In this document: piece by piece, positions 26,431 through 39,300 of the stretch
How the letters are laid out: every line of letters begins with the position of its first letter
How positions within the stretch are numbered: position 1 is the first letter of the stretch
Source of the DNA: Onchocerca lupi
Lineage: Eukaryota; Nematoda; Chromadorea; Rhabditida; Onchocercidae
Direction of reading: 5' to 3'
Length of the DNA stretch: 64,000 nucleotides
NCBI GenBank assembly: GCA_028564675.1
Contig: JAOVVO010000347.1
Coordinates: 1-64,000 of the forward strand
The notes under the pieces: generated by a model
Seen by the model: the letters and a program-made list of their open reading frames with translations, nothing else
Database searches by the model: none
Told to the model about the DNA's origin: nothing
Translations under genes and position numbers: made by a program

Positions 26431-29400
26431 AAAAAAAAACATGATAAATGTAAAATTGTGGAAAGAAATTACTGCCATAATTGCCAGGAGTATTCATCAA
26501 CTAGATCATCTTGTGTCACATACTTAATAAAAACATCCTTTTTGTATATTAAAAAAACCTAAGTGAAAACATCGAATCATATGTGAATATGGAAAATTTC
26601 TGCCCATATCATTAACAAAAACCTGAGTGAAGCAGTGGATTCACTATGATTTGTCGAACCGTTCGTCCGACTATTATTTCTTGACATCGATGGACCTGCC
26701 TCGCTTTCTTGTCCCGATTCGGCGCTATCTTCTTCTTCACCCAAAGCCACTTCGCGCGCAGCACAAGCAGCGGCGCGTACAGCACGGATTAAAGATCGTT
26801 CATCATGAAATTCAAATTGATGTCCACGACGACCAGAAATACGAGATGACTTTTTCCTTCTTTTACGTGAAGCCTTCAATGACACCAGTGACTTATCTCA
26901 TACTTCAGTCAGCAGAAAACAAATCTAGTTTGAACATTTCATCAAAAATTAACACCACATTTACAGCACATAAAAGATCAAGCATTACCTGCTGGTGAAG
27001 TGAGAAGTAATTTGTCCCAGTCGCATATACTGATGTGCGGTAAAATGATGTGCTAATATCCAATAAAGTGGTGTCTTCAGAAACTCGTAGGGGACGACGA
27101 AGAACAGGAATATTTGGACTGAACTTAATATTTGAAAAATCAGTAGCTGAACGAACGTTTGATAGATTCTAAAACTTGAGAAGTATTTTGATACACACAG
27201 TTTGTTGTAAAAAGTTAGATCTTAAGCAGGATTCGAGAGAGATATTAATCATATTAAACATTTGTAACTTTGGGAACTATAACGAAAACAAGAATGATAG
27301 CCATCAGTGATCTTGAAAAATAATTTACGTTATTCGATCCAAATAATACTCCATGTATATTACTGCTATTCCAACTAATCTGGCATGCCCTTAAAGAACT
27401 TAGAAATCCCGGAAACAAATCAGCAGTGAAACGAGCATTTTCTGCGGATAATCGTTGTCCCTGTCGATCAACAACTGACATAATGAAGCTAGTAGCTTGC
27501 TTAAAAAAAAAAAAATGATCATATTTCTACTCGAATTTTATAAATAAAACTTGAATATTAATAGATTAATAGAAAAGACCAGTTAAACGAATTAGAAACC
27601 GAAGAAATAAAAGAATGTGTCTGAAGAGTTGAGAGATTAACTTACTGATGATACTGAAGCTTCAGGATTCGCCAGGAAACAAATATACTTCCATATTCTC
27701 TCCACAGCATTCCGATGGTATATTTGTATGAAACTAGTCAACTGAAATATATATATATATAATTTTTAATAACATATATATATATATATATATGTTATTA
27801 AAAAATGTATATGAGTTACTAAAAAAAATTCAGTTTATGGCTTTATGTACTTGTTCCCTTTCAAAAGATGATAAACGTGGATTCAAAGCAGCAAGTCTCC
27901 ATAGTTGTACTATTTCATCACAAAGTGATGCACAGTTTAACTGAGGGGTCTTCTGATTTGACATTAATGAACTTGATTTGTTGGTAGAAGGCGGGCAAAG
28001 TGTCCATTGTCCGGATTGAGATAAAGCGGTCTGATACCACCAAATCAAGACCTAAATATTAAAAAATTTTGACATTTTAAAAATGTCATATATATATTCA
28101 AAGTTTTGTCACATCTCAGATAGTATTACACTAATAAATCTTTTTTATTCCATGAACATCAGCTCGCTAACATCCATAGCGACTCACAGAGGTACAGAAA
28201 CCACAGCATTTTCATGTTTCCTTTTAGTCGAGCATTTTAATCATTTTACAACAAATCTTTCGAGCTTTATCAACAGAATATTTTCCAGAGATTAAATTAG
28301 ATGTTTCCTAAACCTCTATTGTAGATTTCTTGTTGAATTTAAAAAATCGGCGAGGCACAAGACATAAAGATATTTGATTTCGAAACTAAACACAAAACCT
28401 AAACAAACAACATAAAGATACAGTAGAATCGAATAAATTAGAAGAAAATACAAACTTGTGAACAAGCTAAACATTCTTCAGTAATAATGTGTAAAAGACT
28501 GGTTGCATTTTCATCACGACGTTTGAACATCTCACGTACAATGGACAAAAGATTCCATAAACCTTCAAAGTAAAACTAATAGTATCACAGCATATCTGAA
28601 CATCCATTAATTATAACAGTATCAACAGCATACCTTCTGGCTCTTTTGCTCTATGAGGTCGAAAAAGCGACAACCACTCACTAGCTGCAGGTGGTTGATT
28701 GGATGATAAATACTGCACATCACTATAAAAATACCGTTCTTGAATCAAAGATTCGAAATGGGATTTCAGCAAAAAACATTTAAACTTATGATTTCGCTTA
28801 CATACAATTGATTTTTGATTTAGCTGCAATTCTATCTTGAAAGAATATACCAATGCACAGTTGGAGAGGGAAGACAAAATTTTATCAGTATACGACGAAT
28901 ATTCTCGTGCAGTGTACGTTGATCTAAGCACCAAATGGCGACATTATCATGACCTCCATCTGTTGGATCTGGTGCTCCAACTGCTGCATTTATTTCAGAA
29001 TTTGGATTCCGCAACTGATCGATCAAACGCTGTGCCACAGGCAGGTACTTAAATTTCATAAATTTACAGAATGCTACTGAAACAACACCACTGACAATGA
29101 GAATATCTTTCGGTAACAACAATTTAGGAGAATCTTTTTATGTGAAATTTCTCTAGGCAAATAAACCTGACGAGGAAGATCATTTATAAGAAATTGGGCC
29201 AATTTTTTTAATTCTTCATTTGTAAGTTCATTGATTGAATCCCAAATAGTAACACGATATTCGACTTCGTTCACTCTATTGATTCTATACAAACAAACAG
29301 CGACAACATGTTGGCACCACGATGCTTTGAAAGCGCATGAGCAGCTACATGATACTATACGACACCTGCAAAAGAAAACATTATGTACAATCTTATGAAT

Positions 29401-31780
29401 ATGTTTAGCAACAAGCTATATCAAATGAATACCAATTTTTTTCACCACAATCATAATTAATCCAAAATTCATTTCATTACAATTATAATCAATAAAAAAT
29501 CAGAAAAAAAAAATATTTCAAAGACAGACCTGTCAACCCGAACTGATACATTGTACGTCATCTTAGAGCGACAAGGAGGAGCTGATGAACTTGTTGGGGT
29601 AACTATAGAAGAGGCGCCCGTTGCATTCACTACAGCGGAAATATGATAACCTGCAAAACAATAGACTATCAAAAACATTAAGTTGTGCAACTTACATAAA
29701 CCTCAAAATCCCCATGTCAGCAATAAGCTGCGAACATTAGAAAGGCAAATCGTTTCTAAAAACTGATAACAATCATTTCTAGCAGCTCCATATCCAGCTC
29801 AGTGATTTGACAAGAAGATTGATGCACATAAATTCGAATATAAAGAGTATTTAAACAAATACGGAAATCCTAATGCACAAAAAAATGTCAGAGTTGACAC
29901 TTCATGAACGAGTAAAACGGATCTATCTGGTTTGTTACAAGAGAACTGAGAAACTCAGCATTTGACAAACCTATTTGAAAAACGTCATGCACCGCATTTG
30001 CTTGATATAAATACTCTCCTCTGTCAAACTCATCGGCATTGCCATTTGCCAAACAGCTGAAATAAATTATGAATTAGAGACGAACTGAACTACGGAAATG
30101 CCAATAAATAGACCACGGAAGGAAATATAATGATAATAAAAACATCTCCTTCATAATTTTAAAAAAGTAATTCAACGTTTCTACAATCTCCTTACAAAGT
30201 GAAGTCTTCGATATTGAAATTCTTTACCTGTATAAACGGACATCCTCCTCGCTTTCAGGAAAGCACCATCGCACTATACTCAAAAAAAATTTGTCAGGAA
30301 TTGCAGCATGCTCCACAAAAGCATTTTCAAGTATAACAGAACGATCATTCATACCACTTCTAAGATTTATCCGTCTTTTTTCAACTGAGATCGCATGATA
30401 GCATGCTTCCAACATTACGAATGAGAAACATCGAGCAGCAACGCGGGCAGCCATTTCAGCAAGACTACGCACTTTATATGCTGTAAAAGACTGAATCTCA
30501 TTTACAATATTTGTCGAAGGATAGTAGCTGCAGTAAGAAAATGAAAAAGCAATTTAGCTGCACTGTCTACTTTCTTCATTTTTTTTTTTTTTTTTTAGAA
30601 ATGACATTTCAGTAGTACTAACCAGTATTCGCACAAATACTCGTTGTAGAAGCAGGGGAGCCCAAATTCGTCGTAGCTGCTGAAGTAGATACAGGATGTC
30701 GACGAGACTGCGATGGTGATGTAATACCTCCAGTAAAGCGTAATAACGAACTTGGTAACAGTGGACCTGATACATCACCGAATGTGTGCTCTAAAAACCA
30801 AGATTTCCTAAATTTCCTTAAACTTAAAGCCTTTATGCACTGACAGAATTTAATATGAAATCCCACCGATTCCAGTCTGTGTTGCTGGATTCCTCGTTGT
30901 ACTCCATCCACGCCAATTCTGATTTAAAGATTCCGCATCCGACATCCACGAACACAGAGAATCTTCTTCAAAGCGTTCCGAATCCTAAACAATATCATAA
31001 GCTAGTTCTCTCAATTTCTCAACACTATGAAAATGCACTAAATAATTCCGAGTTTCTGCACAGCAGCAAATGTTTGGAAAAAAAAAATCTATGGACAACC
31101 TATTTCGAATTTTACTTTTATTACGAATGTCCCAAATACTCCCACAAAAATCTATCTGGACTTGTAATGATGTAAGACCGGCACTGAGTGAAAATGTTAA
31201 AATAAGATAAGGCGAGAACCCAAATGACTGAAAGAAATCGCGAAGAAACTATCTGACTGTTAAAATCAGCTAACTGGCATCACTAAATAACCTAACAGCA
31301 AATGGATTAATAAAAAGTGTTTGATAATGGTATCATAAGCCTCATCGAAGGCGGTTCAAAAAATGCTGCTACAAGTACAACTAATACACGACCTCAAAGG
31401 ATAATTGGTCATCATCTTGGGTAACAGCCATCGCTCCTACCGGAAGCTCATTTGTATCAACCTCCTCTTCACCACCTGCAGCGCGCATCAACCATGCGTC
31501 ATTCGGATCTAATTCTCCTTCCTGAAACCATTAAAAATGTGTTGTCCTTGGAAAAGTTGGAGACTATAGAAGTCCTAAGTCATGTTGCTCTAATATGTAA
31601 GATAAGCCAACAACAATACTAAGGGAACAATTTCAAAGATGAAAATATGTCAGATTAATTCTCACCCTCTTTACTTCCCCGATCTCTCCTCCTTAGCAGG
31701 TTTTAAACACATACGAAAAACTATGAACCGTTAAAGAAAGAAACCTGTTCATCCACAACAAACACTTCCCCTTGCTCCAT
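18210..31780 (-). CDS. ebax-1: ZSWIM8/EBAX-1: SWIM zinc-finger substrate receptor of a Cullin-RING E3 ubiquitin ligase
   Basis: ZSWIM8 pairs with Elongin B/C and a cullin to ubiquitinate clients. It is needed for target-directed microRNA decay, and the C. elegans EBAX-1 protein is linked to quality control of an axon-guidance receptor. First exons in coding order: 31745-31780, 31393-31521, 30867-30984, 30619-30790, 30228-30527, 29971-30056, 29530-29650, 29167-29365, 28851-29047, 28634-28722, then about 28457-28561. Many more follow (around 27.9, 27.7, 27.4, 27.1, 26.7, 26.2, 25.7, 25.3, 25.0, 24.5, 23.5, 23.1, 22.4, 21.9, 21.6, 20.6, 19.5, 19.2, 18.8 kb) to the last exon 18210-18368. Matches to ZSWIM8: FEEDSLCSWMSDAESLNQNW near the N-terminus, SLAEMAARVAARCF (position of the Elongin BC box), CLANGNADEFDRGEY, a SWIM finger with CxCx6CxH (CSCAFKASWCQH) followed by VVAVCLYRI, GAPDPTDGG, DELFAIAHVQQSNWDIKFAR, and EVLFKVARHWFDLF. 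A basic, nuclear-signal-like KASRKRRKKSSR stretch lies near 26860. Exons 1-11 agree in phase except where alternative sites had to be chosen (exons 4 and 10). The remaining exon limits are approximate. Confidence 0.92.
24771..24796. repeat. A26 homopolymer in ebax-1 intron
   Basis: An uninterrupted run of 26 A on the plus strand (poly-T on the coding strand), inside an intron. It is probably an ordinary slippage tract. Its true length is uncertain in any assembly. Confidence 0.9.
26395..26438. repeat. A34-G-A9 homopolymer in ebax-1 intron
   Basis: 34 A residues, one G, then nine A on the plus strand, in the intron before the exon that ends near 26313. On the coding strand it is a long poly-T tract. 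No element ends are recognisable beside it. Confidence 0.9.
27750..27805. repeat. (AT)n tract forming a perfect palindrome in an ebax-1 intron
   Basis: Two (AT) runs flank and fill a palindrome from TTTTTAATAAC (27763) to GTTATTAAAAA (ending 27805). All positions of the two arms pair. Such tracts extrude cruciforms and vary in length. It is intronic and has no evident regulatory role. Confidence 0.85.
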
Positions 31781-31822
31781 TTTACTTATTTAAATAATCA
31801 TTGTTTCTGAATCGATTTCTTC
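31781..31822 (-). promoter_or_regulatory. ebax-1 5' leader with trans-splice-like acceptor and a four-codon uORF
   Basis: On the minus strand an acceptor TTTTGCAG ends at 31823, leaving a 42-nt leader before the ATG at 31778-31780. The leader holds an upstream ATG (31799-31801) followed by two Ile codons and a TAA stop (ending 31790), nine nucleotides before the main start. If transcripts are trans-spliced here, ribosomes meet this minimal uORF first, which could lower translation. Confidence 0.6.
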
Positions 31823-33645
31823 CTGCAAAATAAAATATAATACGCGGAATAAGCACAGAAAATGATGAATCATCGCCTCAAAAATACTTTTTCTCATGTT
31901 TACCAATAATTCGACGAAATTTTTATATCTCGAAATAAGAAAACGATATTTTGGTTGGTACTAAATAACTATGCAAAACCTGCACATTGGAAATTCTTAG
32001 TGGGCACAGGCTGTTTCAAACCTGAAGAAAAGTTTAGTTTTACGATAAATAAACTGAACTACACATATATAAATTAAGCACATTTCAAATGTGACTGATC
32101 CATTCAGTAATACGAAAAAAGTTTTTGCCATATCCTTTCATTAAAAGCTAACAGAGAGAATCATGTATTAGATTACAGGCGGATAAAAGAGTTGTCTTAC
32201 ACCATTCGCATTCAAATGACCTTGTAGAGAGTGTGGAAGGCATTGCTGCCACTATAGACTGCTTTTCGAATTCCATACAGAACCATTATTCATAACAATG
32301 TCACAAATATCACAACAATATACGGAGATAAATCAGAGCTTGCCTTTCATTATAAACAAAATACATTCTATGTTACCGGATTTTCAAATGGTCTACCCGG
32401 GCCATCTTCATAAAGCCCCAGTTGACAGAGTTCGCACTAATTTCTGGTCTTATCCATTTCTTTTAAAGGATTGTTTTCAACAAATTCATTTCAGTCCTGA
32501 TAGTAATGTTATGAATTCAGTCTGAAGCACACAATATTGATGACTTTTTAAGTATTACTGATGAAATTTGCTAGCAAGGATCTGGTAATATTTATTGCCG
32601 TAGACTTGTTTAGCATTACTATATCTGTCAAAGTTTCAGCAATCTTTCCATTAAATATTCGTAGAAATAACCTACCAGATCGTAACAAAAGTGCATCCAA
32701 AGAAAACGACCTGTAACGCACATCAATCCTTTTATTTTATAAGCGAGTTTGATTTGCAACCCGGTTTTCAAATGTTATAAAAGATAATTAGAAATTAAAA
32801 AAACAAACGAGCGGGAATTCGCCAAACTAATTCTACTTCAACAACTATTCCTGGAGAATAAGTGTTGTTTAATTCTCAAAAAAATCACAGTGCTTAAAAT
32901 ACATATAAAACTGGCCACATGATGATAACCTAACATTGTATCCATAAAACGACAAACTTTTTACAATCAAATTAAGAGTCTCAGTTTTTTCGAAGGATAA
33001 ATAGCTAACGATTCTTGATTCTTAACATGCCAAGGAACAATGTTTATGAAATTCGGAGCACAACTGTGAATAGTAAAATGTAAGTCTATAGATGTGAGTA
33101 TAATGTTCAAGGTTGAAGAGCAATATAACAGTTCTTAGCAAAAAGCAAATTATATGTTAAATTCAACTTCTCTAGTAATGTCACCATGTGTTATATGAAA
33201 TATTTGTCGCTTTTGATTTCATTGTTCATTTAAATAGAAAAAAAAAAAAGAATTCAATGAAAGATCCTTCACACGTTCACCTCTAATCACTTCTTATCTG
33301 CAGTGTGACAATCTCTAAACTAAGCTTTATCTATATACTAGAGAGAAACGGAATGAAGGATGAGTGGATGAATGTCTGCACGGCAACTTGATCGGAAAGA
33401 TTGAAAAAACCATCGAGTGAGCGATGACTTGGCGACAAAGCGTACTATTAATGCAGAATGAAAAGAGTACAATGAAGATGGAGATGACTGCAATATGTTG
33501 GTGATTAAATACAATTCTCCGCAGCTGTTTCCATTTTTCCCCACGAATTTCTGTTGCTCAGGAATATTTTCAGAAAAAGCAAACGACACAAAGAAGAACG
33601 GCATATTCTTGATTTGATAAACTTAAACTCTTCAGCATGCATATA

Positions 33646-33880
33646 TTAATAATATTAGTAATAGTAATAGTAATAGTTAATAGTAATAGTAGTAGTAGTA
33701 ATAATAATAATAATAATAATAATAATCATACTGATATAATAATAACAATAACAATTAATGATCAGTTATTATTAACAATAACCATTAATTATTACTATTA
33801 TTGATAACTGATAACAATTAATAACAATAATTAATGAAAATAATAACAATAGTGATAATAATAACAGTAATAACATAAAA
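33646..33880. repeat. TAA/TAG/AAC trinucleotide-rich microsatellite
   Basis: A run of AATAGT, AGT and AAT units, with a nearly pure (AAT)n core at about 33700-33726, grading into AATAAC-type imperfect repeats. It is simple-sequence DNA with many local palindromes of the AATTAAT type. Confidence 0.9.
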
Positions 33881-34337
33881 ACCTAAATTGCCAGAAATTT
33901 ACCGTTTTATGGGTAACTTTTGGTCAAGAAAATATTTTGTATTTCATGATAAGAGTAATACACTCTCAATACAAGCAACTTCACTTCCAACAAAACTCGC
34001 TTTCCGGAAAGAACTCTTCCTCCCCCATCCCTCCCATATACAATCGTGGATTAAAGCGAAGTAGACATCCCCTATAATAAAGGTGGGCCAGTCCACCTGT
34101 TCCCCACGGTCCCAATTCCCACCCATCAAATTTTCACGCATCTTCGCCCCTCACCAGTGGCTACATCATCTGACGCCGAGCAATCAATACTCGTCCACAC
34201 ATGTACCACACACATACACACATACATATAAGTGTGCATCTTAGGACAGATATGCAAGAAACGATAGGGCTTGCTTAGCACTATCATTATTCTCAGCCAA
34301 TTTAGTAGAACAGAACAGAATACTCGCCTGTATATAT

Positions 34338-34432
34338 TTGTGTGTGTATGTGTTGTGCGTGTATGTGTCTGTGCACGTGTGTATGCGTGTATGTGTATGT
34401 GTGTGTGTGTGTGTGCGTGTATATGTGTGTGT
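34338..34432. repeat. TG-rich microsatellite
   Basis: TGTG interrupted by TATG, CGTG and CACG units. The purest part is around 34395-34420. It is intergenic. Alternating purine-pyrimidine tracts of this sort can adopt left-handed DNA, but nothing here shows a function. Confidence 0.9.
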
Positions 34433-34680
34433 TAAAATTCGCAGTAGGTACATTTGCGAGTGCAATGTGACACATCAATTTAGGTTGTCGTTTTGGTTGT
34501 CAAAAGTCCGGCACTGGTGAAGATGACCAGAGAAGACTTGTGCCGGCGAGATGAACATGCTGTGCTTCATCAGATAAAATTCATGAACATCACTCTAATT
34601 TTCATCGAATCATCTTCCAGGTTTCGTGGCAGTAGGTGAAAATAAGAAATCGGCACACTGCGAATATGTCGTTAAGTCGA

Positions 34681-34745
34681 AAACAAAACCGCTACTGTCG
34701 AACTAAACCAGTGATGGTTTAAATTTAACAGTAACGGTTTTGTTT
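34681..34745. repeat. 65-nt hairpin with 18-bp outer stem
   Basis: Arm AAACAAAACCGCTACTGT (34681-34698) pairs with ACAGTAACGGTTTTGTTT (34728-34745) at 17 of 18 positions. Inside the loop TAAACC and GGTTTA form a second six-pair stem around a six-base tip. Further out, GGCACAC (near 34652) can pair with GTGTGCC (34746-34752). Size and shape resemble a pre-miRNA. A MITE relic is the alternative. Confidence 0.75.
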
Positions 34746-36326
34746 GTGTGCCTACGTGCAACACGAAGAGTCACTGCATCTACTCCTTGAAATTCCTTGG
34801 TCGCAAAGACCGCGGCAAATTCATTGATGTGGTATGCAAGGTGTGATCAGTACATTTATTTTTAAGTGAGAGGGCAGTTGCAGTTTATTTTTGTATTAGT
34901 ATTTCGAATACTCATCAGTCAGCGAAAAACCAGATTTGTTTGAATTAAGACTAACTCTTTATATGCAGAGAAAGGAAAATGATTGTTGAATCTGCGAAAT
35001 CCGAATTTTTGCTTGGCTACTGCTTAAATTCAGATTTCAAGATTAAATATTTCACTGTTTATTTAAGCAACGAATGAAGTCCTATGGACAAAAAAATCGG
35101 GAGAATTCGAGAATTCTTGAAAATTCCAAGAGCATACTAAAGAAATGCTAACATTAAAAAACCATTTTGATGACACCACATAAGAGTTTTTTCGCAAAGT
35201 TACCAAATAATTTTGTGTGAATTGATTTGTTTTATGGCCACCGTTGCGTTCTATATGGCAATCTTCCTGATGACGATATATCTTTACCATTTAGGTAAAT
35301 CTGAAGAGATCATACAAGCCTCACGAAAACATTTCGTTCAACATATCTACTGTTTAAACTTCCGGTGGTTCGAAATATATTTGATTTTTAAATTAATAGT
35401 GTTTGGCTTAAAAAAGAATAGCGAATTCAGAAGTGATTACATCTACTACAGTCCCGAAATAAGGTGCTACTTCGCATGGAATTAACGTTAAATTTCTATT
35501 AGATATCCATATTATTTTCGGCTAATTAATTCCATCATTAATTTGTTCATTTTACTAAACATCCATATTACTCTATCGTCTATCTCTACTATCGTTTTAC
35601 TGTCAATTTTTTTAGGGTGAAATTGAGACCGATTGCTGGACTGATATCCACTATCCTCACTTTGCTTTGCTCCTATCTACGCAAACATCTCTAATTACTA
35701 TAAAAAGTTTACCGTGTAACAAATATAGAGGTAATTACTTTAGGTACTTAATAATAGAGTTTTAAGTACAACACGCATATCTTCTACCTTGTATGGGATT
35801 CAAGGATTCGTACCAAGAGGTCAGCTTCATTTTTCCCTGCTCTATCACTTTTGTCTCCCACGCGATCCGAAAGGATAAGTTTTTGCTAACAATAATGAAG
35901 CAATGTTGCACAGCGTTACCATTCGCAGATGATGCAAGCGAGACGTTTCGATTGTGCAATCGTCCGGAGATTCTCGGATACTGATCAGGATAAAGTCATT
36001 TCTTGAGTTACTTGTGACTGTTCTGTCGAATGCCCTATCGTTAAGTAAGGTGGGGTTTGAAGATACATCAGCATTCATTGAGTGATATACTAAAGTGATG
36101 GTGACAATAATCTCCATAATTTTTCAAGGAACACATCAAGTTTTTGCAACGTCAGGTTTAACGAAGTCCCTTATCTATTATTCATAATGGAGTGAAATGA
36201 AGGACTGACCTTTTGTTCCTATGTTTTTAAGCTAATTGTGACTGTCTCGGAGATCAATATTTCTGAATGTTCGGAATTTTTTCCTCCTTCCAGGTTCAAT
36301 TGGATTAATAAGCAGCAGAGTGAACA

Positions 36327-39300
36327 ATGGCTGTTGATCAGCTCATTGACTCCTACGTTCCCTATACGGTGAAGCCGATAATTGCACATGCTTATGCTGG
36401 ACCATTTATTTTCTTATATGTAGGATGGGCTTATTTATGGTTCACTGTTTATGGAATGAACGAATACTGGGAGTTAGGATGCATCATCATGGCTGCTATT
36501 GGTATTTTGCAGGTATGTTTGATTGATGCATGTTATTTTTTTAATTTCTGGCTTAAAATATTAAGATGAGTTATTTTCGTTGCCCTGTGATCTGAAAATC
36601 TGAATTAGTTTGATGAAAATGTTGATTAAATATTTCTTTTTTCAGGTTTTGACTGTGTTATTTTGCAATTGGTTCGTCAGTGTTCATTGCTTGCTGACTT
36701 GTTCATATGTAATATGTTTGTTTTATCAGCATATCTGCTTTTTTCTATCACACTTGATCAAGAAAATAAACTTCAGTTTGATGAATCGCCGAAATTAAAA
36801 CTAATGTCAGTTTTCTAGGAGTCCAATGTCGAGAGAGCTACAGTTGTGAAAGTAGTTCCAACACCAAACAATGGATGGGCAGAAGTGGTTCCTTTGCACA
36901 GAACTAAGGTGTGTTCCTAATTGTTCTATTTATTGATTTGTGCAGTTACCTTAATATTTTACATAAAAAGAAATTTCAATATGTACTATAATAGAAAGTG
37001 GGAAGCACTTCTATTATGCAGTACGGATCTTGATTGGCATCCTCATTGATGAACCTCATTTTTACTTTTTTCTGTTTGAAGATTGTGGTATTGCAGCGTA
37101 TTTGGGAGACTTAGATAAGACTATAACCAAATTGGAATGCGATAAGGACGGGATTTTCTACTTGCTAATTTAACTGAGGATCCAAAAGTCATGTTTCGGT
37201 TAAGCAGACAAACATTAGAAACTTTTTAACAGTGAATTTCCAGTATTGTGATGAACTGGTTCAAGAACGATAAATAGTTTTTCCATATGGAAGTATTCAG
37301 AGCCTAGCATAACATTATTTACTACTAATAAAAGCTAATTTCTTGAGAAGCATATCTCTTTTGACTCTTTCATCATGTGCATTCGGAAAGGGAAAGTTCG
37401 ATCTAATGAAGTATATTGGAAGAATTCGGAACTTATAGAAGTTTGGAATATATTCAAACGTTTTCTCAAGAAGGGAGAAGGAAGCTTATGTTACTTGGAT
37501 GCGGATTTAACATTACTGAACTCATTTTAGTTGATAAATGGCAAGATAAAATTGTGGTTTGAATTTCAAAAAGTTTATTACACATTCGTTCTGGAAAGGA
37601 AGACTTTTTCGGCCTTAGAACTGGACACAAATCAGCCAATGTCCTATTTTTACGAGTCACGAGGACTTGAAACAGATGAAGCGATTTTGGAAAGAAAACA
37701 AGATTTGGGAGATAACAGGTGAATAATTACGTAATTTTGTCATGATAATGTTCGTGAGGTTTGGCAGCTCTTTTGCTAATTGATATTATATAGAAACTTT
37801 AATTTTTAGAATGGAAATGGTTATTCCTCAGTTCATGGAGCTTTTCAAGGAACGAGCAACGGCGCCATTTTTTGTGTTTCAGGTATTATTTATTATATAC
37901 ATTCGGGGATTCATTTGATGTTCTTATTTCTAGTTCTGTTAAACTGGTGAAAAAGCGCGCAATCGAGAGTGAACATATTGGATTCATTGGAAAGCTAATA
38001 TTATACGTATTACGTGTTCGTGAGATTTATGGAGCCGTTTTGCTTTAATTTCTAATTATTAACCTTCCGATTCTTACTCATAAAGTGTGCTCCAGAACTT
38101 AGCAAAATGGCATGAAATTTGGTCTGAAATCCTGATATCCTATTTTCGATTTACATGGTCATTTATTGCGATCTTTGTGTAAATAGATTACAGCCTACTT
38201 TTGAATAGGATAGATATATTGAAGCAGTTGTATGATTGAAGGGTTTATTTTATCAATAGTCTTCGAGTTTCAGGTTTTTTGTGTTGGCTTATGGTGTTTG
38301 GAAGATATGTGGTATTATTCATTATTTACGTTAGTGATGCTTATGACTTTTGAAGCGACACTTGTCAAGCAGCAACTGAAAAACATGTCTGAAATTCGTA
38401 ATATGGGTAATAAACCGTATCTTATTAATGTGTACAGGAATAAGCGCTGGAACCGTATCAAGACTGATGAATTACTTCCTGGCGATATCATATCTATAAG
38501 TATGTTTTGTACTTCCATAACCTTGTGCTGAAAAAATTATTAGTTACTTTATTATTATTTTGTCGCAATACACTTCATAGAAAAGTTAAACAGATTCATT
38601 ACTAAAGCACTCGATAGCGTACTTTTAGGTCGTTCGCCAGATGAAAAAGCAGTTCCATGCGACTTATTGTTGTTGAGAGGTCCCTGCATCGTTGATGAAT
38701 CCATGCTTACCGGTGAAAGTGTACCTCAGATGAAGGTCAGATTTTTGTTTCATTTTTATTTAATTGCATTTTGGAGCGCATTCAGTATGGATCACGATCA
38801 CCTTCAGAGAAGCATCATGTCACTTTTTAAGAAAATACAGTTATAGGAACCGATAGAAGATGTTGAAAAATCGCGTTATTTTGACATCGAAACGGATAGT
38901 CACTTACATGTCGTTTTCGGTGGCACGAAAGTTGTTCAACACACTTCACCTGGTGAGCTTCAATCGCCGTATAATTCATTATGAGATATTGTTTCGTTTA
39001 TCCTCAGAAGTTTCATTAACTAACACAAGTTCCATTTCTCAGAGTGGTAACTTCACTTCTCTTTTAGGTGGTTCTGAAATGTTCGATAACTTCGTTTCTT
39101 TCGCTTGTTGTAAAAGTGTACAGTTCTTATAAGCTTTATAAAAATTTTCTGCAAAAGCTTAGAATTTGTTGCAAAAATTTTTAAGTAATATTAAGGCATG
39201 GTATTATGTTTACATTATTTAAGCGAAAAATGAAGCTGGCATGAAAGCACCGGATGGTGGATGCATTTGCTACGTTTTACGAACAGGATTTAATACTAGT

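Larger units (their letters stand above)
31823..36293. other. Divergent intergenic region between ebax-1 and the P5A-ATPase gene
   Basis: About 4.5 kb between two outward-facing genes, so it should hold both promoters. It contains a trinucleotide-rich tract (33646-33880), a TG-rich tract (34338-34432) and a hairpin (34681-34745), each listed separately. The ORFs inside are short and have no recognisable product. Confidence 0.6.

Noticed and set aside
33646..34432. Microsatellites as a possible CRISPR or origin-like array
   Set aside because: Units are 2-3 bp simple repeats without unique spacers, and the genome is eukaryotic.
34241..34520. Thr-His and Val-Cys repeat ORFs
   Set aside because: They are translations of the TG-rich microsatellite.
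31823..36293. tRNA or other structured RNA gene in the divergent promoter region
   Set aside because: No A/B-box pair or cloverleaf could be supported by eye.
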